Shown here: positions 1 to 63,629 of the stretch, piece after piece | Layout: every line of letters begins with the position of its first letter | How positions within the stretch are numbered: position 1 is the first letter of the stretch | Origin: Lamellibrachia columna | Taxonomy: Eukaryota > Annelida > Polychaeta > Sabellida > Siboglinidae | DNA length: 64,000 nucleotides | Reading direction: 5' to 3' | Assembly: GCA_963662155.1 (NCBI GenBank) | Contig: OY759262.1 | Span: 57,954,707-58,018,706, forward strand | The notes under the pieces: generated by a model | Database searches by the model: none | The model's input: the letters and a program-made list of their open reading frames with translations, nothing else | Told to the model about the DNA's origin: nothing | Made by a program: the position numbers and the translations under genes

Positions 1-1857
1 TAACAAACCATCCAAGGTAAGTCCCCCCTTACCTAAGAAGACAACCTTCTCAAACATATGTGAAAGGAGGAGGTCGGGACAGTAATAGCGTGGTGTTGGA
101 TCACCAGGGCAGACTTGCTGCTGCATACGACGCACGAAACTGTGTCCAACTATTAACAATGGGAGCTAATCGGTACTCGTACTGCCTCGGTGAGCAGCCA
201 TTCTAAAAACATAATGCATAATAGTACATTTTCTGAATATCCCCGGAGAGAGGGTGTGGTTGTGTGTGTGGGTGGGCATAAGTTCACTCTCAGAATGTAG
301 TACAATTATTGGATGTCTACAGTACAGTACAGTTCTTGCCATGCGTAGCAATTTTGTGCAGTGGCATCTTTTAGGGAATAAAACGTCTTTTCGTTGTTCT
401 GTAATAGTAAGTACATGTCTAAAAAATACTAACAATTTGTTTGCATTAATTCAATATAAATAATATAATAATTTTTACTCATCTATAATATAGATCCGTT
501 GTAAAAATGTTCCTTAAGATGTTCGTCAAAAAAGGCATATACTCGTATACCAATAATTGCCGCAACCAGGCGGATATCCTGGTTTGCCTGTCGTCAGTCT
601 TCAGGATGCCCCTTTCTGCCTCACTGGTGTAAACTAAATTTGGCACAAACTCTGACATTTTCGGGGACTTTGAAATAACGGCGCAATTCACTCAACTTTA
701 CATTAAGCAATATTTAGAATATACAAAATGGAACTTCTTGAGTATTGTTAGACATTGACGACTATGTTCTGATCATTGAGTCTTGAAGTTGAGGAATCGG
801 TAAGCTTGCATATATATTATATTACAGCCAATATTCCCAATAACCCGATATAGGCTAGCCGCTATGTCGACTTTAAAATATGAATAAATAAATAGGAACG
901 TTCACTTAGTGACGCTAAACATAATATTATTAATCACTAACCTCTAACAGTGTCCTAAGAATCACAAAATTCAAAAGTATACTTGTACATAGGCAGCAAA
1001 TTTACAGGCCGACGCGCCATCCAGTTATATATATATAGATTAGTGTATATAACTGATCGAGCTAGTGTAAAAAGTGGGCTGAATCACTAATTTACATCCG
1101 GGAAGCTTGAGTAACCCATTTTGTCAATATTGTAGGCCTACTCACTTAAACACTCATGGATACCAATTTATGCGATTGGTAGTTTTAAAGATTTATGGCA
1201 TAGCATTTCCTATGGTCAGTGGTTCTTCTAGGATTTCGTAAAGGGGGAGCCGGGGGGGGGGGCAAGGGTGGCAAAGGGGGGATAAGGGGGGTAAGGAGGG
1301 GGGGTGGGGGTAAGAGGGGCAAGCTTAGTCACCCATTTGTTCACCATGCTACCATTTATTGGCGCAACTTGTTATATACGAAAAACAATCAAAAATGTAA
1401 GCCAAAGGGGCATGGCCTGACCCCCCCCCCCAAATACACCACTGCCTTCGCTATCACTTATGCCGTACGTGTTGTGCCTCCACCTTTCAGAATCTCTACT
1501 ACGATGTAATCGTGTCCTGGGGAATTATAGCTTTTCATTCAATTCAACTCTTTTCTCTCTTTGACTTCTGTTATGTGAAACAAGTCGTATTCATTATGTT
1601 CTTCCACTTCCATTAATGGTAATGGTAATATCAATGACCTTGACCTCATTTTTTAACGTATCATGTATGCTGCAACGGGCATTATATGAAAAAAAAAATA
1701 AAGTAAAAATGTAATGCACTATAAATAACTTACAACGATAGCATCTAATCTACACAAGTTCACAGATGAGTAATATAGTTTAAAAATAGTACATATGAAT
1801 TTATGCATGCGTTTGCATGCATACCATAATACATGGTTAAATGTGTTCATCATCCCA
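1..1857. other. Intergenic DNA, no gene recognised
   Basis: AT-rich sequence with no open frame that resembles a protein and no splice-bounded homology to the PARP/RRM exons elsewhere in the window. The only compositional feature is the G-rich tract listed separately. The region lies downstream (3') of the dead transposase. Confidence 0.5.
1242..1318 (+). repeat. G-rich tract
   Basis: A strand-asymmetric purine tract with many runs of three to ten G separated by one to three other bases. Several four-run combinations could fold into G-quadruplexes on the + strand. No gene is attached to it. Confidence 0.6.
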
Positions 1858-3531
1858 TCACTGGCAGTGCATCAGGTTTATGAGTGAAATGCAACGAAGC
1901 AGTTGCGGTCTTTGTTGAGACAAAGCCAAACGTTGCACTTGCTGCATTTCACGCTTTTCCTGGGCAGATAACACATCTCTGGCGTTTCTTCTTATACAGA
2001 AGCTGATAGTCGACACCATTCTTTCTGGCGTCGTTGTTTGGATGTCCCTGGACCTTCCTTTTCTTCTTTGGTGCTGCTGCGCTTCCAGTGAGGATATGCC
2101 TCTTACGTGCTTTCCAGCTGCCACGAGACCATCAGCGAGTTTTGTCTGGAAAGTTCTAAGCGGCATGGTTTTGGCACTACCATGGAGCTCCTTCTGGTGC
2201 CTTCGATAGAGTAACCATGCAATGGAGAAGGCCATGATGATTGTGTACAGCCAAATGTACAAGTATCAGCGTCTGGATGTGACAACTGGTTTATACAGGG
2301 CGCACAACCTGTGGAGCTTGTCAACACCTCCCATGTACACGTCATACGTCTTGACAATGTTTGGCCTGGAGACTTCAACGTATGCATGGATCTTTCTGTA
2401 GTAGCGTTTCCCCCTGTCGAGTGGTTCGCGTCCGACGAAGGATGACACCAAGTTCATCGCTAGGTTGTCGTACCACCGTACCGCAGTGATGCTTCCGTTC
2501 CTTGTCAGATGATGATCAACTGAACCCCGGCCATTCTTCTTCAGCTCTTTTTCGGACAACAGCGGGCAACCTGTTAGACGATTTGGGCGGATTGTACCGG
2601 TGAACAGAAATCCACCCCCTTTGCGTTTGTAAACAAGTGGACGGCTTGTGAAGTAGTTGTAGGCGCTGATCTTGAAGTTACGGTTTGGTGCTAATATTGA
2701 CAACGTCCCCACTCATTCCAAACACTGATGATTTACATCCAGTTGTTTCTTTACCCTGATACAAATCAAAGTCGTACAGAAACCCGGACACCCCACATCT
2801 GCCCCACAGTTTGAATCCCCACTTTTACGGTTTTGCATGTAGGTACTCTCGTAGCGAAAATTTCCCTTTGAAGGCTACCATTATTGCGTCAACAGACTGA
2901 TACTCTTCTAGTGTCACTTTAGACAGTTCTTTCTTAGATCTGTCCATGGATACACTTTCCAGTATTTGTCCACACTCTTACCAGCTTCAGAAATTGTATT
3001 GTCAAGAGATTCGAACATCTTCCACTGCTTGGTATCGGCAGTCTTCCTCCCAGTAGGATCTGACATTGGGCATCTGGACCAAACCCGTTGGCAGATAGAT
3101 GCCTGTGAGCTGTTCAAGTTCCAATTTGGTTGTTTTGATTGGCATGCCATTTTTCTGCACACTATACAAGTTGGTATGATACGAAGCCTTATCCATCATG
3201 TCGTCACTAATGAAGAGTTTGTAGTACATATATGGCGTCATTTCGCGAGGTGGGGGTTCCATTGGATCGGGAACGAGTGCAGCATCAGGCGATATAAACG
3301 TGCCATCTTCTCACTGGTAGGTCGACAATCTGTTCGAAATGTCGATAATGGTTCATCATCACCTGAACTAAAGTCATCAATGTTATCTTCTGGTACTTCT
3401 TCTTCATCTTTCGCCAACTCCGTTATTTCTTCGTCATCACTGCTTTCAACGTCACTTTCACCTCCATTGAGAATAACCTTGAGAGAATCTTGCGCTGTGT
3501 ACACTCTGCTCATCTGAAAAGTAATAAACAA
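1858..3531 (-). pseudogene. Dead piggyBac-type (PGBD-like) transposase
   Basis: Read on the minus strand, successive frames give a recognisable piggyBac transposase. An acidic N-terminus (about 3500-3330) is followed by the dimerisation region with TPYMYYKLFISDD and TNLYSVQKNGMP (about 3240-3140), a core segment with QSVDAIMVAFKGK (about 2900), then TGTIRPNR, VRWYDNLAMNLVSSF and MGGVDKLHRLCALY (about 2600-2300), and finally AWLLYRRH (about 2220). Family knowledge: piggyBac enzymes use a DDD triad. The first Asp (in VDA) and the third (in WYDN) remain, but the expected FDNFFTS box reads AYNYFTS, so the second Asp is lost. An in-frame TAA follows HAKP and there are at least two frameshifts. No intact terminal repeats or TTAA pair were identified. 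An inactive fossil copy; a domesticated gene is unlikely given the breaks. Confidence 0.85.
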
Positions 3532-3540
3532 TGATTTTTT

Positions 3541-4020
3541 TTATTAATAAAGACAATAGTTGTAATGGATAAAATTAGCAAATATTACCAATCACACATA
3601 ATCTAGTTAGCGCAATATTGTTATAACGTTACAAAAGTTGTTTTGTTGACGACCCATAAACATAAAAAAATTTAATTTGCTTTTTATAAAATGGTATTCC
3701 AATAATGATAGTGCATATAAGTGATGTAGATTGTCCCTATTCAACTTGCATAAGCCTGACAACAGCTACGCTGAAGTATGTGAACAATGAATGCTCACTG
3801 TCAATCCCAGTGCCGGTGTAATTAAATCCGGGTCGCTGATGTAGCTGCCCATTGTATGATTTCAGCAGCATGAGTTGCACCAGTGTCAGAATCTGACAGT
3901 GATGACGAGGAACCAGTGCTTGGTCTGGATCACGACGCATGTGTTGATGTCTTGAAAGATCAATAAACCACCCAGGCCTCGTAGAGTCGAGGGGCATTCT
4001 GTTTAGTTGATCTTTGAGTT
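3541..4020. other. Unassigned spacer
   Basis: Sequence between the transposase remnant and the AT-centred palindrome. A minus-strand frame of 96 codons covers 3737-4027 but matches no family I recognise and has no convincing splice context, so it is not called as a gene. Confidence 0.4.
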
Positions 4021-4033
4021 GAAGCATTTGAAG

Positions 4034-4037
<4 letters not shown>

Positions 4038-4113
<76 letters not shown>
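4038..4113. repeat. (AT)n microsatellite
   Basis: Nearly pure TA dinucleotide array bordering the left arm of the inverted repeat that follows. Confidence 0.95.
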
Positions 4114-4713
<600 letters not shown>

Positions 4714-4790
4714 CCACTTGTTACATGCGCTCGAAATGGGATTGGAATTGGTTAAAACGGCCTTCACCTTGACCCTCAAAGTTCATCAGC

Positions 4791-5701
4791 ATGGCGGCTC
4801 TGCGTGGTAAGTCTGCTATTGCGTTTATTCTCAAACAAATTTCGATTACATACAAAAGTTAAATGGGAATTAACGTAAATTGAACAATCGAGAGTCTTTC
4901 ATTTATATAAGAATTAGTGCTACAAAAGCCTTTTATGCCGTCTAGAAATGTAGGAAAATACACTTTTCTGTTTCGACAATTACATTAATTTATGTCCAAT
5001 GATTAATGATTGGATTAGAGTTAGACGATTGCATATATTTTTAATGCATGAGCATATATTTATTGATTTGTTGACATGTACTTTGTACGACACAGGCGTA
5101 TGCCGTATATTTTGCATTGAAGACAATTAGGGCACAGAGAATGGCAATGACATTTATATGAAATTTGCGATTTACCAGACGTACCAAAAAATCTTTCTAG
5201 CCTGAAACAAACTTCATATAATGTGTACTTTATTGATCAAAATGGGGTTCAGTGGATACTGAATATTGGCACGATTTTTTTTTGTATTTAAAAAAAAAAC
5301 TAAAAATAGCCATTTTAATATTAATATTTTTATCAATAAATGAAAACTTCCTCTGCTAAGAGTGTCTTAGATGCGTGTCATTTGACATATCAGTTGTTAT
5401 ATTCTACTGCAATGTCAGAAATTGTTTGAGAAAAAGTAAAATTGGGGGTAGAACGATCCGGGAACCAGATTAACTAGATGTAGCATAAAATATACATTGG
5501 GAATTTAGGATTGTTTGGTATTATATGTTGAGTAATTAATGTAGATAAATGATGATCATATATGATAGGTGGGGCATTAAAGGGTTTTAATTAATAAAAA
5601 ATAAATTAAGACGTGCTAACGTAGTTTACTGGTGTACAAGTTGAACGTTTCTTTAGGAGGTCGGCGCTGCCCCAGGTTACCCTATGCCATGTATTTCCAA
5701 G
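4791..5701 (+). CDS. Possible 5' end of an unidentified gene (two exons)
   Basis: 4791-4806 reads ATG-GCG-GCT-CTG-CGT-G followed by a consensus GTAAGT donor. A second stretch at 5657-5701 is preceded by a CTTTAG acceptor and followed by a GT donor. Joined in phase 1 they give MAALRGGRRCPRLPYAMYFQ, an Arg-rich start of the kind seen in mitochondrial precursors. No further exons can be followed, because the P1 promoter duplication starts about 20 bp later. This could be a gene severed by that duplication, or chance. Confidence 0.25.
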
Positions 5702-5814
5702 GTATATTTTTAATACAGGTAGCAGGTTTCGCTCAGCAAAGGATTTTTATTTCGGAAAAATAATCCAATAGTCTTCCAAGAATCGACAAACCCTATACCT
5801 ATGCCAAAGCAGTC

Positions 5815-6076
5815 TATAAACCGAACTTGACCAGCAGTAATCACCTGCAACTTCCTGGTAATAGAAACTAATCAGACAGTGTGTCGGCCAAGTCTGCATT
5901 GTCACTGCGTGCCCAGCGTAAGCAAGTCTCGACGTGGAGAACCGAGCGCCGTGCTGTGGACGTCAAACAACATTGTAATCAGAATATGATAATTCTCTGA
6001 GTGTAATGCCTAAGCTACGCTGTGCTAACGAGAACGCTGTGAAGTATTAGGACAGACGCCACTGATCGTCAATAAG
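5815..6076 (+). promoter_or_regulatory. Promoter and non-coding exon 1, copy P1
   Basis: TATAAA at 5815-5820 is followed by about 230 bp that is conserved in two other places in the window: 60239-60472 on the minus strand and 62056-62315 on the plus strand. All three copies end with ATAAG followed by a GTAxG donor (here 6077). All three lie upstream of an acceptor-ATG-GGN coding exon of the same gene family. I infer a TATA-type core promoter with a start site near 5845 and a non-coding first exon ending at 6076. The 5'UTR intron would be 6077-7586. Homology across the three copies continues through parts of that intron (for example around 6810-6990 against 58710-58890 reversed). Confidence 0.65.
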
Positions 6077-7586
6077 GTACGTTTTGGGTTTGAACTCTCA
6101 AAAAAGAACGTATTTGCCACGAACTGTGCCACACAATACTAAGACGTTGATGTGATATTAACATTAGATAACATTCGTTTAGTAGTTAGCACAACCGTGT
6201 CTCAAGCAAGGCTTCTCCCTTCTCACGTCCCCATCCATTCTCCTCTTCTGTACATCCCTTCCCATGCCATTCTCCCTGATATCGCCCGAAATCCATACAA
6301 CAACCGAGGAATCACGTTTTGAAATAGAGATAACTATAAGCAACTAGCGAAGATAGCATTGCCACGTCATTACTATAACTATTGTGTGTTGGCACTTATC
6401 CTGTACTATTAAATAGGTGGAATTGATTTTGAAAACCTAAATCCTGTGTAATGTTTGTTAAGGAATAGTCAGCGCACGCACACTCAGACAGAGGTCTACT
6501 TATACGGATAAAGGACAGAGCGTTCTATAAAATGACACATGCATAAATTGACTCCGCATTTTATACCTTTAATTTAGATGTTTTGATAATGTCTTTCAAA
6601 CAATATCACCACGTTCATCGGCGGTATTAGCTATTTAGTCTACAAAGTAATCGCTACCACTCATACCTCATACAAAGACACGAATGAATTGATAACAGCT
6701 TCAACACGCGTGGCTACAGTAATTGTTACTGCGCGGTCATGTATGTATTTCTAATACATAATATAATAGCATTCATTCACTCGATCAAAGGTGACCGCGT
6801 GTGACTACGGGGAATTCCATGCACTAAAGACAACGTCCTGGTTGACGAAATAGGCTATAGCTAAGCTGCCAACACATCATTGTCACCATGTGTCTAACGT
6901 AAAGTAACGGCCGTGGTCATCAACGCAATGTTATTGGCGTCAAACTGCATATTTGGCTAATAATACTACTTCATTATTTTACAACTATCCAATGCAAGAA
7001 GTACTGTTTGAAACATGGAGTCAACAACCGAGAATAAAAAGCTGGTTGTGATTTTTCTCTCACCGCAGCGTGGCTGTCACTGGTTGATACGGCCAGACCC
7101 CAGATGAAGATCTCCAGTTGTACATATATGCTAATGCAGCGCTACGAATGTCTACGAAACTTACGTCACAACGAAATACATAGCAATAACACGTTTTAAC
7201 TATGTATTGAGTAAACTTTAAAAAAACCACATTAATATACCAATTAAGGTGAATTACTAATACAACAAACAACAAGCAAATAAGGATCACTCAACACAAC
7301 ATCACGTGGTACCGTTGACCTAGGGTCAACGTAGGTCAAGGTAGCATCGTAACTGCTGCGTATTGAATGACAACAATTTAGTTACCACTGTTAGAATAAC
7401 GGGTTAAATGGTGCGCTTGAAGTCGCCATTGGTGATTCTAACCCAAACGGAACACAACTATAGTTAGTTCTTCTTCTTGTTCCACTATTTCTTGTTGTTG
7501 AGCAGTTCCCCAATTGTGTGTTGTATGTCAAACAATAGTCTGAAAAACAAGACAGTTTGTAATAAGGGTTGTAACGTTTCTTGTAG

Positions 7587-10890
<3,304 letters not shown>

Positions 10891-11086
10891 GAAAAAAATG
10901 TTATGCTGCAACATGATGTCCGAAACGACTAGTTTAAAAAGACGGATTTCATGACGCCTAGCGGAATTTCTGGCGCAATGCGGGAATCGCCAGTGGATTT
11001 AGCGCGCAGCGAACCGGGCAACTGACAGGCAACAGACCGTGATTCTGGCACGCAGAAGACTGGAATACTGACGTATATGATGCCAA

Positions 11087-11092
11087 AATAAA
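11087..11092 (+). terminator. Polyadenylation signal AATAAA of the 3-RRM gene
   Basis: A canonical AATAAA about 200 nt after the stop codon of the 3-RRM gene on the same strand. It supports the gene ending here. Confidence 0.5.
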
Positions 11093-11099
11093 ATTATAT

Positions 11100-12397
11100 T
11101 GTGATAACAATGCATCAACAGCGATACGTATTATATTTAATTAATGCAATAACGTGTTTACAAGTGAAGCATGTCCAGTTAACAGATAATACATTGGCAA
11201 TAAACTGAAAAGTGCTCGCAGCAATATTCGTATCTTCATATGACTTGCAGTGCAAATAGAAACATCACTGATCAAAGGTGCTCATTATTGTTCCGGAGAG
11301 AAATATAGCCAAACATTATTAAAGCGGTTATGATGGACAAGTGGCAGAAACATGGATGACTCAAATAATGATAAAAGTACCAACATTTACGAATTGGTAC
11401 ACTTAGATACGAATCTTCATGTTGTGGATATTGCCATTAAAACTAAAAAATTTACTTTAGTAATTAGATCAGATAAGGATCAATATAGTGAATATCCAAA
11501 ATGATAAACACTGTGTGGATCAATGCTGATCATGGGCCTAAGTTCCATCCTCTCGCCGATCACATGACAAAGTTACGAAATTTCACCATGGGTGAAATTC
11601 GTGAATTTTCAAAATGTCCAATTTCACTTTAATTAATGTTTGGCCAAACATTAAGTGAATTGATAGTTTGTCTGGTGATAAAAAAAACTACGTAAAAAGT
11701 TACACAAACGAGCTAGCATGTTGTAGAGGATACTAGGTAGGTTTGATTTTTTGCAAATTGAATTTGAGATGAGACTAGCAAAAAAATCGAATTGAGGAGG
11801 AACCTTTAACTGCCGAATCTATTAATTGCCAAATGGCCGCCATAGTAATTTTGAGCTTGAATCAGCTCTACTGCAGAAATACATTATAGTTATCGTATAC
11901 AAACATCAAGACATATAATATAAAATAAATAATAATTAAATATTATCTCTAAAATCAATGAATATAGTGCCCCACATCTTCCTTATCACCACTCGTTACC
12001 AGTGTTTAGTAACATAGTTAGAAGCAACCTTACCATAATACATGCAAACACTTAATTCGTGTACACACGGAGCATTATGATGACGTTGTGAAATGTAGTG
12101 AAACGTATGTTATATTGCAAAATTATTAGTTTAATACTTTTGAAGTGATGCGTGATTATTTCCTTTCCAAAGCACCAACAATATTATGCATCATTCAACG
12201 GGTGAAGTTGCAATGTGCCAAGTAGTTAGGCATGGCCCCATCCCGATCGAGTTTCGTGAAATACCAAACGTCCCTTGTCAATTGTTTGTGTCATGCTTTT
12301 AAACACCGGCGAAATGGGTATGTGATTATCATGGAATCGCAGTTCTGTCTTGGAACGATATGCAGAAACATGTGTTTCTTGTTGGTCGCTGTGTACT
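11100..12397. other. Convergent intergenic spacer
   Basis: AT-rich spacer between the 3' ends of the 3-RRM gene (+) and the PARP14-like gene (-). No exon-like segment was found. TTTAAT at 12130-12135 is ATTAAA on the minus strand, about 265 nt past the PARP stop, and could be its poly(A) signal. Confidence 0.5.
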
Positions 12398-57144
<44,747 letters not shown>

Positions 57145-57398
57145 GTTTACGCGTGCTGTAGATGCAATAACAATTAAAAACTGGTTATTTACCTGCATGC
57201 GACTGAAACTAGTGATCAAGATTGACTCACTAACCAAGACTAAAGACTCTAGCATGGTTTCTTCAATAGGACAGCTGTAAACGAACTAAATGAAAGCAGG
57301 TGCGGACACTGGTCACTGTGGATGACCCAGCGTCAGTAAACACCAGCCTTGATATGCGGCCAGAGAAAACCGTTAAATGACCAGCAGCCATTATTTTT

Positions 57399-58100
57399 AT
57401 GGTGCCACTTTTAGCAGAATGTTTCCCGATTCAGATGAGATTGAACACTTCAACATGTTTTATATTACGTCTGTTACATACTAGGTCACACAAACAATTC
57501 AAATACACGTTAGGCAACTCAACATTACATGAAACATCTCACTCGTACTTAGGTGTAGAAATCACACACAGCCTCAAGTGGGGGGATCAACGCAAATAGG
57601 GCGCTGGGATTTAATAGAGGTAACCTTTATTGATGTCCCCAAGACATCAAAACAACAGCTTACCAAACCCTTGAATACTCGTCGATGCCTACACACAGGA
57701 ACTTAAAGATCAAATCGAGAGTCCAAAGAAGATCAGCCCGCTCTGAATGCAAAGACTACAAGCGAATCAGCAGTGTAACGTCAATGCTGAAGGCACTCCA
57801 ATTGGATGTTTTAGAAGTAGGAGAAAGATGGCTAGACTCTCGAATCAACCACGGCCAGACTGCCATTCCAGCAGAACAGTTCTTACACCCAGTGAAGCGT
57901 CACTTCAGAAATCTACATAATCTAGCATTTCAACCAGCCCCATTTAACAAAGACTGTCATAAGTACTCTTTTCTCCCACAAACGGTACGCAACGGGAATT
58001 AATTACCATTAATCATTGCAAACATATCAAACATAAACAACTTCAAACAAGAATCGTTCAGACATTTACGCATCTAGAAAGACTAACTTAATTACTACTG
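57399..58100 (+). mobile_element. Fragment of a second LINE family
   Basis: Plus-strand pieces encode ETSHSYLGVEITHSLKWGDQ (57.53-57.6 kb) and, after a break, VQRRSARSECKDYKRISSVT and HKYSFLPQTVRNGN (57.72-58.0 kb). These are typical of the C-terminal part of Jockey/I-type reverse-transcriptase proteins and differ from the CR1-type copies elsewhere in the window. Stops and frameshifts make it inactive. It sits in the 5'UTR intron of the PARP14-like gene. Confidence 0.75.
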
Positions 58101-58226
58101 GCTGCGTCAAAGCTACGCGCTCAATGGCTTCTCGTTTGGCTCTTAAAGAGCGTTGAGAATATTGTTTTAGATTCAGATTCAGAACATACGAATGTTACAA
58201 CCGATAATGTAATAATCAACCGATGA

Positions 58227-58390
58227 TGTATGTATGTATGTATGTATGTACGTATGTATGTACGTATGTATGTATGTATGTATGTATGTATGTATGTATG
58301 TATGTATGTATGTATGTATGTATGTATGTATGTATGTATGTATGTATGTAGGTAGGTAGGTAGGTGTGTATGTATGTGTGTATGTATGCA
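58227..58390. repeat. (TATG)n microsatellite
   Basis: Tetranucleotide array following the LINE fragment. Confidence 0.95.
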
Positions 58391-58689
58391 TACGTGCATG
58401 CATGCATTCTTGCATGTATCTCCTCGAAGTATAAAAAATCAATGTTGCAATGCTATTCTTGGATTGGGGAAGGGTAATATCTTTCTCTCGGGGTTTAAAC
58501 ACAACTAGCAGCATGGGAAGTAATCAGTGAGAAGGTTGCAGACGGTTGGGAGTAAGATTATTGAACAGCGAATGATGTTCTTGCAGATCATGCGAATTTG
58601 ATGGTGTTTAAATAAAGTTATTACTATTAACACTGTATCGACATTCCCACACAACTGGGAACCTTTTGTAATAGGTTGGATGTAGCCCC

Positions 58690-60472
58690 GGTGGCAGTCA
58701 AGGTACGGTGACAGAAAATCGCATTGTCAAAAAGTAATGTATTCTTAGCCAAATCTACACATTGACGTCCACAACATTGTGTTGACCACCACCGTCGTTA
58801 CTTGTATACACTAGCATGTTAACAATGCTGTGTTGGCTATTTGGTTAAAGCCCATTTCGTCAACCAGGACGTTGCAGTCAATACAGGGTATTCCCCATCA
58901 TCACACACGATCGTTTAGTGGCGCTGTGCATGCTCGAATGAACACATGCTACGTTATTATTTAGTATAAATACGCGCATATTCGTGGTAGGACAATTACA
59001 GTGCGCATGTTGATGTTATCTATTCATATGTGTCTTCGTGTGAGGTGGTTAGTGCCATGACGTGAACGGCGTGGTAATGATTACTTTTGTAGATTAAATA
59101 GCGAATGCCACCGATGGACGTGGTTATATTTTTGGGAGACATTATCAATTACAGGCCTATAATGAGGAGCCTATGTATGCATGTGTCATGTATATAACAG
59201 TTTACAGCCTTTATTTGTATAAGTAGACATCGGTCAGAATGTGCGCTGTTTATTCCTTAGCAAGCATTGCTCAGGGTTTTACAAAAGTCCACCAATTTAA
59301 CAATTATTGAATGATTATATGTACCAAGTTTAGAATGCCAAAATACCATATTTTAGGCCAATGGTCCGGACTATAATATTTACGTAATCCTGAAACATGC
59401 ACCCCTAAGCATAATAGTGATTTTTTTGGTATGTCACACGTTGTTGACATTTTAGGTTACGGTAATATATGAGAAAAAAATGTACCATACATTTTGGTGT
59501 ATCGTGAAACAGAAGAGTTTGAGTGGAATCAGACAAAAGAGTTTGAGTGGAATCAGACAGAAGAGTTTGAGTGGAATCAGACAGAAGAGTTTGAGTGGAA
59601 TCAGACCGAGGCAGTGCCAAGTGGGGCGAAGCTGTAACAACCGGTGGCTGCCTCGCTATAGCGACATGAAAACCACGTCCAAAACGTAATTAATTCTATG
59701 TTGTTGCGTCCATGTTTTAGGTGGTCCTGACTAACATAGCTCAGAATTGAATAACTGTAAAAAAAACATTGTTTTGTTGAAGGTATTAATCATTAAGTCG
59801 TGATTTCGTGTGAGATCGCTGGCGCAGTTGCTTGCTTCAGATCAAGTAAGAAAATACATTGTGGGATATTGGTTTGGGGGACACTATCAAAAGCATCGTA
59901 AAGGAGTTAATTTATTAAGATTCATTGGGATTTTCGGTGACTTCAGAGTGTGCAATGTCACTTCCTTGGCTGAACTAAGATTACTCAGGATTTTATGTAA
60001 CAAGGCTATTGTGCCATTATATATAATATTTACCTGTACAACGTTTGACACATTTTGTCCTCACAAATACCCCTAGTTTATCTGTATAAGCATTATGACT
60101 CCATATTAGGCACCCTATTGTAGGAAAATGATCCTGACTACAACATTGTCATAATGCTGAAATCACGTTAACGTCTTCGTGGCTGGCATACTTCGTGACA
60201 AATGCGTGCTTCTTAGAGAGTTTAGAGGTAAATCGTACCTTATTTGCGACGTGTGACATTCAACCTAATACTTCACAGCGTCCTCGTTAACACAGCTGTA
60301 GCGATGTCATTACGGTGAGATAATGGTCATATTCTAATGTTGCTTGAAGTCCACAGCAGGTGTTCGATCCACGTCATGACATGCTGACGCTGGGTACGCA
60401 CAAACATACTTGGTCGACTCGCTGTCTGATTAGTTTCTACTACCAGGAAGTTGTTGTATAATTCGATTTATA
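58690..60472 (-). promoter_or_regulatory. Promoter, non-coding exon 1 and intron homology, copy P2
   Basis: On the minus strand TATAAA (60472-60467, read from TTTATA) precedes a block homologous to P1 and P3 that ends with AATAAG and donor GTACGA (exon end 60239). Further homology to the P1 5'UTR intron extends to about 58690. The distance to the E1 acceptor (57156) is larger than in P1 and P3 because of a LINE fragment and a microsatellite. Confidence 0.65.
59240..60180. other. P2 intron sequence with a 24-bp tandem repeat
   Basis: No exon found. 59511-59606 holds four 24-bp units (AGAAGAGTTTGAGTGGAATC plus four bases). Confidence 0.6.
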
Positions 60473-60479
60473 GACCGCG

Positions 60480-62050
<1,571 letters not shown>

Positions 62051-62055
62051 TGTTT

Positions 62056-62315
62056 ATAAACCGAACTTGATCAGCAGTAATCGCCTGCAACTTCCTGGTA
62101 ATAGAAACTAATCAGACAGTGTGTCGGCCGTGTATGAATTGTCATTGCGTGCGCAGCGTAAGCAAGTCTCGACGTGGAAGATAGAACGCCTGCTGTGGAC
62201 GTCAAACAACATTGTATTAAGAATGTGATCATTATGTGATTGTAATGCCTACGCTACGCTGTGTTAACGAAGACGCTGTGAAGTATTAGGATGAACGCCA
62301 ATGATCGCGCATAAG
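62056..62315 (+). promoter_or_regulatory. Promoter and non-coding exon 1, copy P3
   Basis: TATAAA at 62056-62061 and a block highly similar to 5815-6076, ending ATAAG before GTATGG (exon end 62315). The 5'UTR intron would run to 63584. Confidence 0.65.
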
Positions 62316-63584
62316 GTATGGTTTGCGTCTAAACTCGTGTTTATACCGAAGTGTGCCAGCCACACAAGACTAAGACGTTAACGCGATTTTAGCGGTACTA
62401 TAAAAGCAAGTTCTTACATAACGCAGTATCCAGTCCTTTTAGAGCAAATAATATATTTTGAGGCATAATACATTTGTTTTATTTAACAACATATATAACT
62501 CTATTATATATGACCTGGTGTCGTGGATTTCGACTTTGAATCCTGTGCACTTGTTGTATAAATCCTAAATCCTGAGCTATTTTACTCAACGAGTGACAAC
62601 GCACACTATGATGTTAGGGAAATCCCAATGAATCGTGATCTAGTATATGTGTATTACACCCACAAATTGACTCCCTTTTGCATTTCGATGTTTTTGATAA
62701 TGTACCCCAAGAAATCTCCTACATCTTTAATTATTGATCTACACAATCGTTGCCGCGCCGTTCAAGCAACTACGCTATAACCACAGGAAGACACAAACGA
62801 ATTGTTCACAGCTTCAACACATGCACTGCAATTGTCATAGTGCAGTCGTGTGTGTATCTCTGTGTCATGCCTTCGCTCGATCAACGTACAGCGTCAACAA
62901 GCGGCCGAGCCTGATCACGGGGAATCCCACGCACCAGCGGCAACGTCCTGGTTGAATCTAGAATCAAACAGCTAACAGAGCATTGTTAGTATGTATCGAA
63001 TGTAAACAAGTAATGGCTGTGACGCTCAACAGAAAGTCATGGACGTCGCACTGTTCAGTTGTTGGCTAAGAATGCAGTATTTTCTTTGACAATTATTCGA
63101 TGCTAAGCTATGTTAGCCATGACGATCTAAAACATGGACGCAACAACCTAGAATAAAGATCGAGGCGGCCACTGGCTGCTACAGCCAGTATATTTGAATT
63201 AATCATATGTTATGTGTTAACATAATATTGTTATGAATTGACATATCACTCTTACAGTAGCGGATGTTTACACCAGGATACACTATTAATGATTGGAAAC
63301 CAAAAAACAACACGCATTAAACGATTGATATTTCTTCGTAGTGACCAATTCCCTCAAATATGAGTTCGCACATGAATAGTCTATGTAATGGAAGAAAAGA
63401 AATGATGGGCAGTAAGAAGGTAGAGAGCAGATAGTTCAACAGGTAACTAGAAAACCCCGAAAGATAAGAATGTTTAAATGCGGTTTTATGTTAATATACA
63501 CTTGTTTAATTACCAAAATAAAAATGGTGTCACTCGTCTCAATTGCATGCAGGTTAATAATCAGTGTTGTAACTTTCATTGTAG

Positions 63585-63629
63585 CTACGACGCGCTTGAA
63601 AATGGGATCAGGCCATGGAAAAAACAAAG
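63585..63629 (+). CDS. First coding exon of a third family member (partial gene)
   Basis: Acceptor CATTGTAG, 17 nt of leader, ATG at 63602, donor GTGAGA after AAA-G (phase 1). It encodes MGSGHGKNK. The gene is cut by the window end. The leader and ATG context match 7587-7606 almost base for base, while the residues after Met-Gly resemble E1 of the PARP14-like gene. Confidence 0.65.

Noticed and set aside
1219..1509. Gly-rich 96-codon plus-strand frame
   Set aside because: Translation of the G-rich tract with no continuation or similarity.
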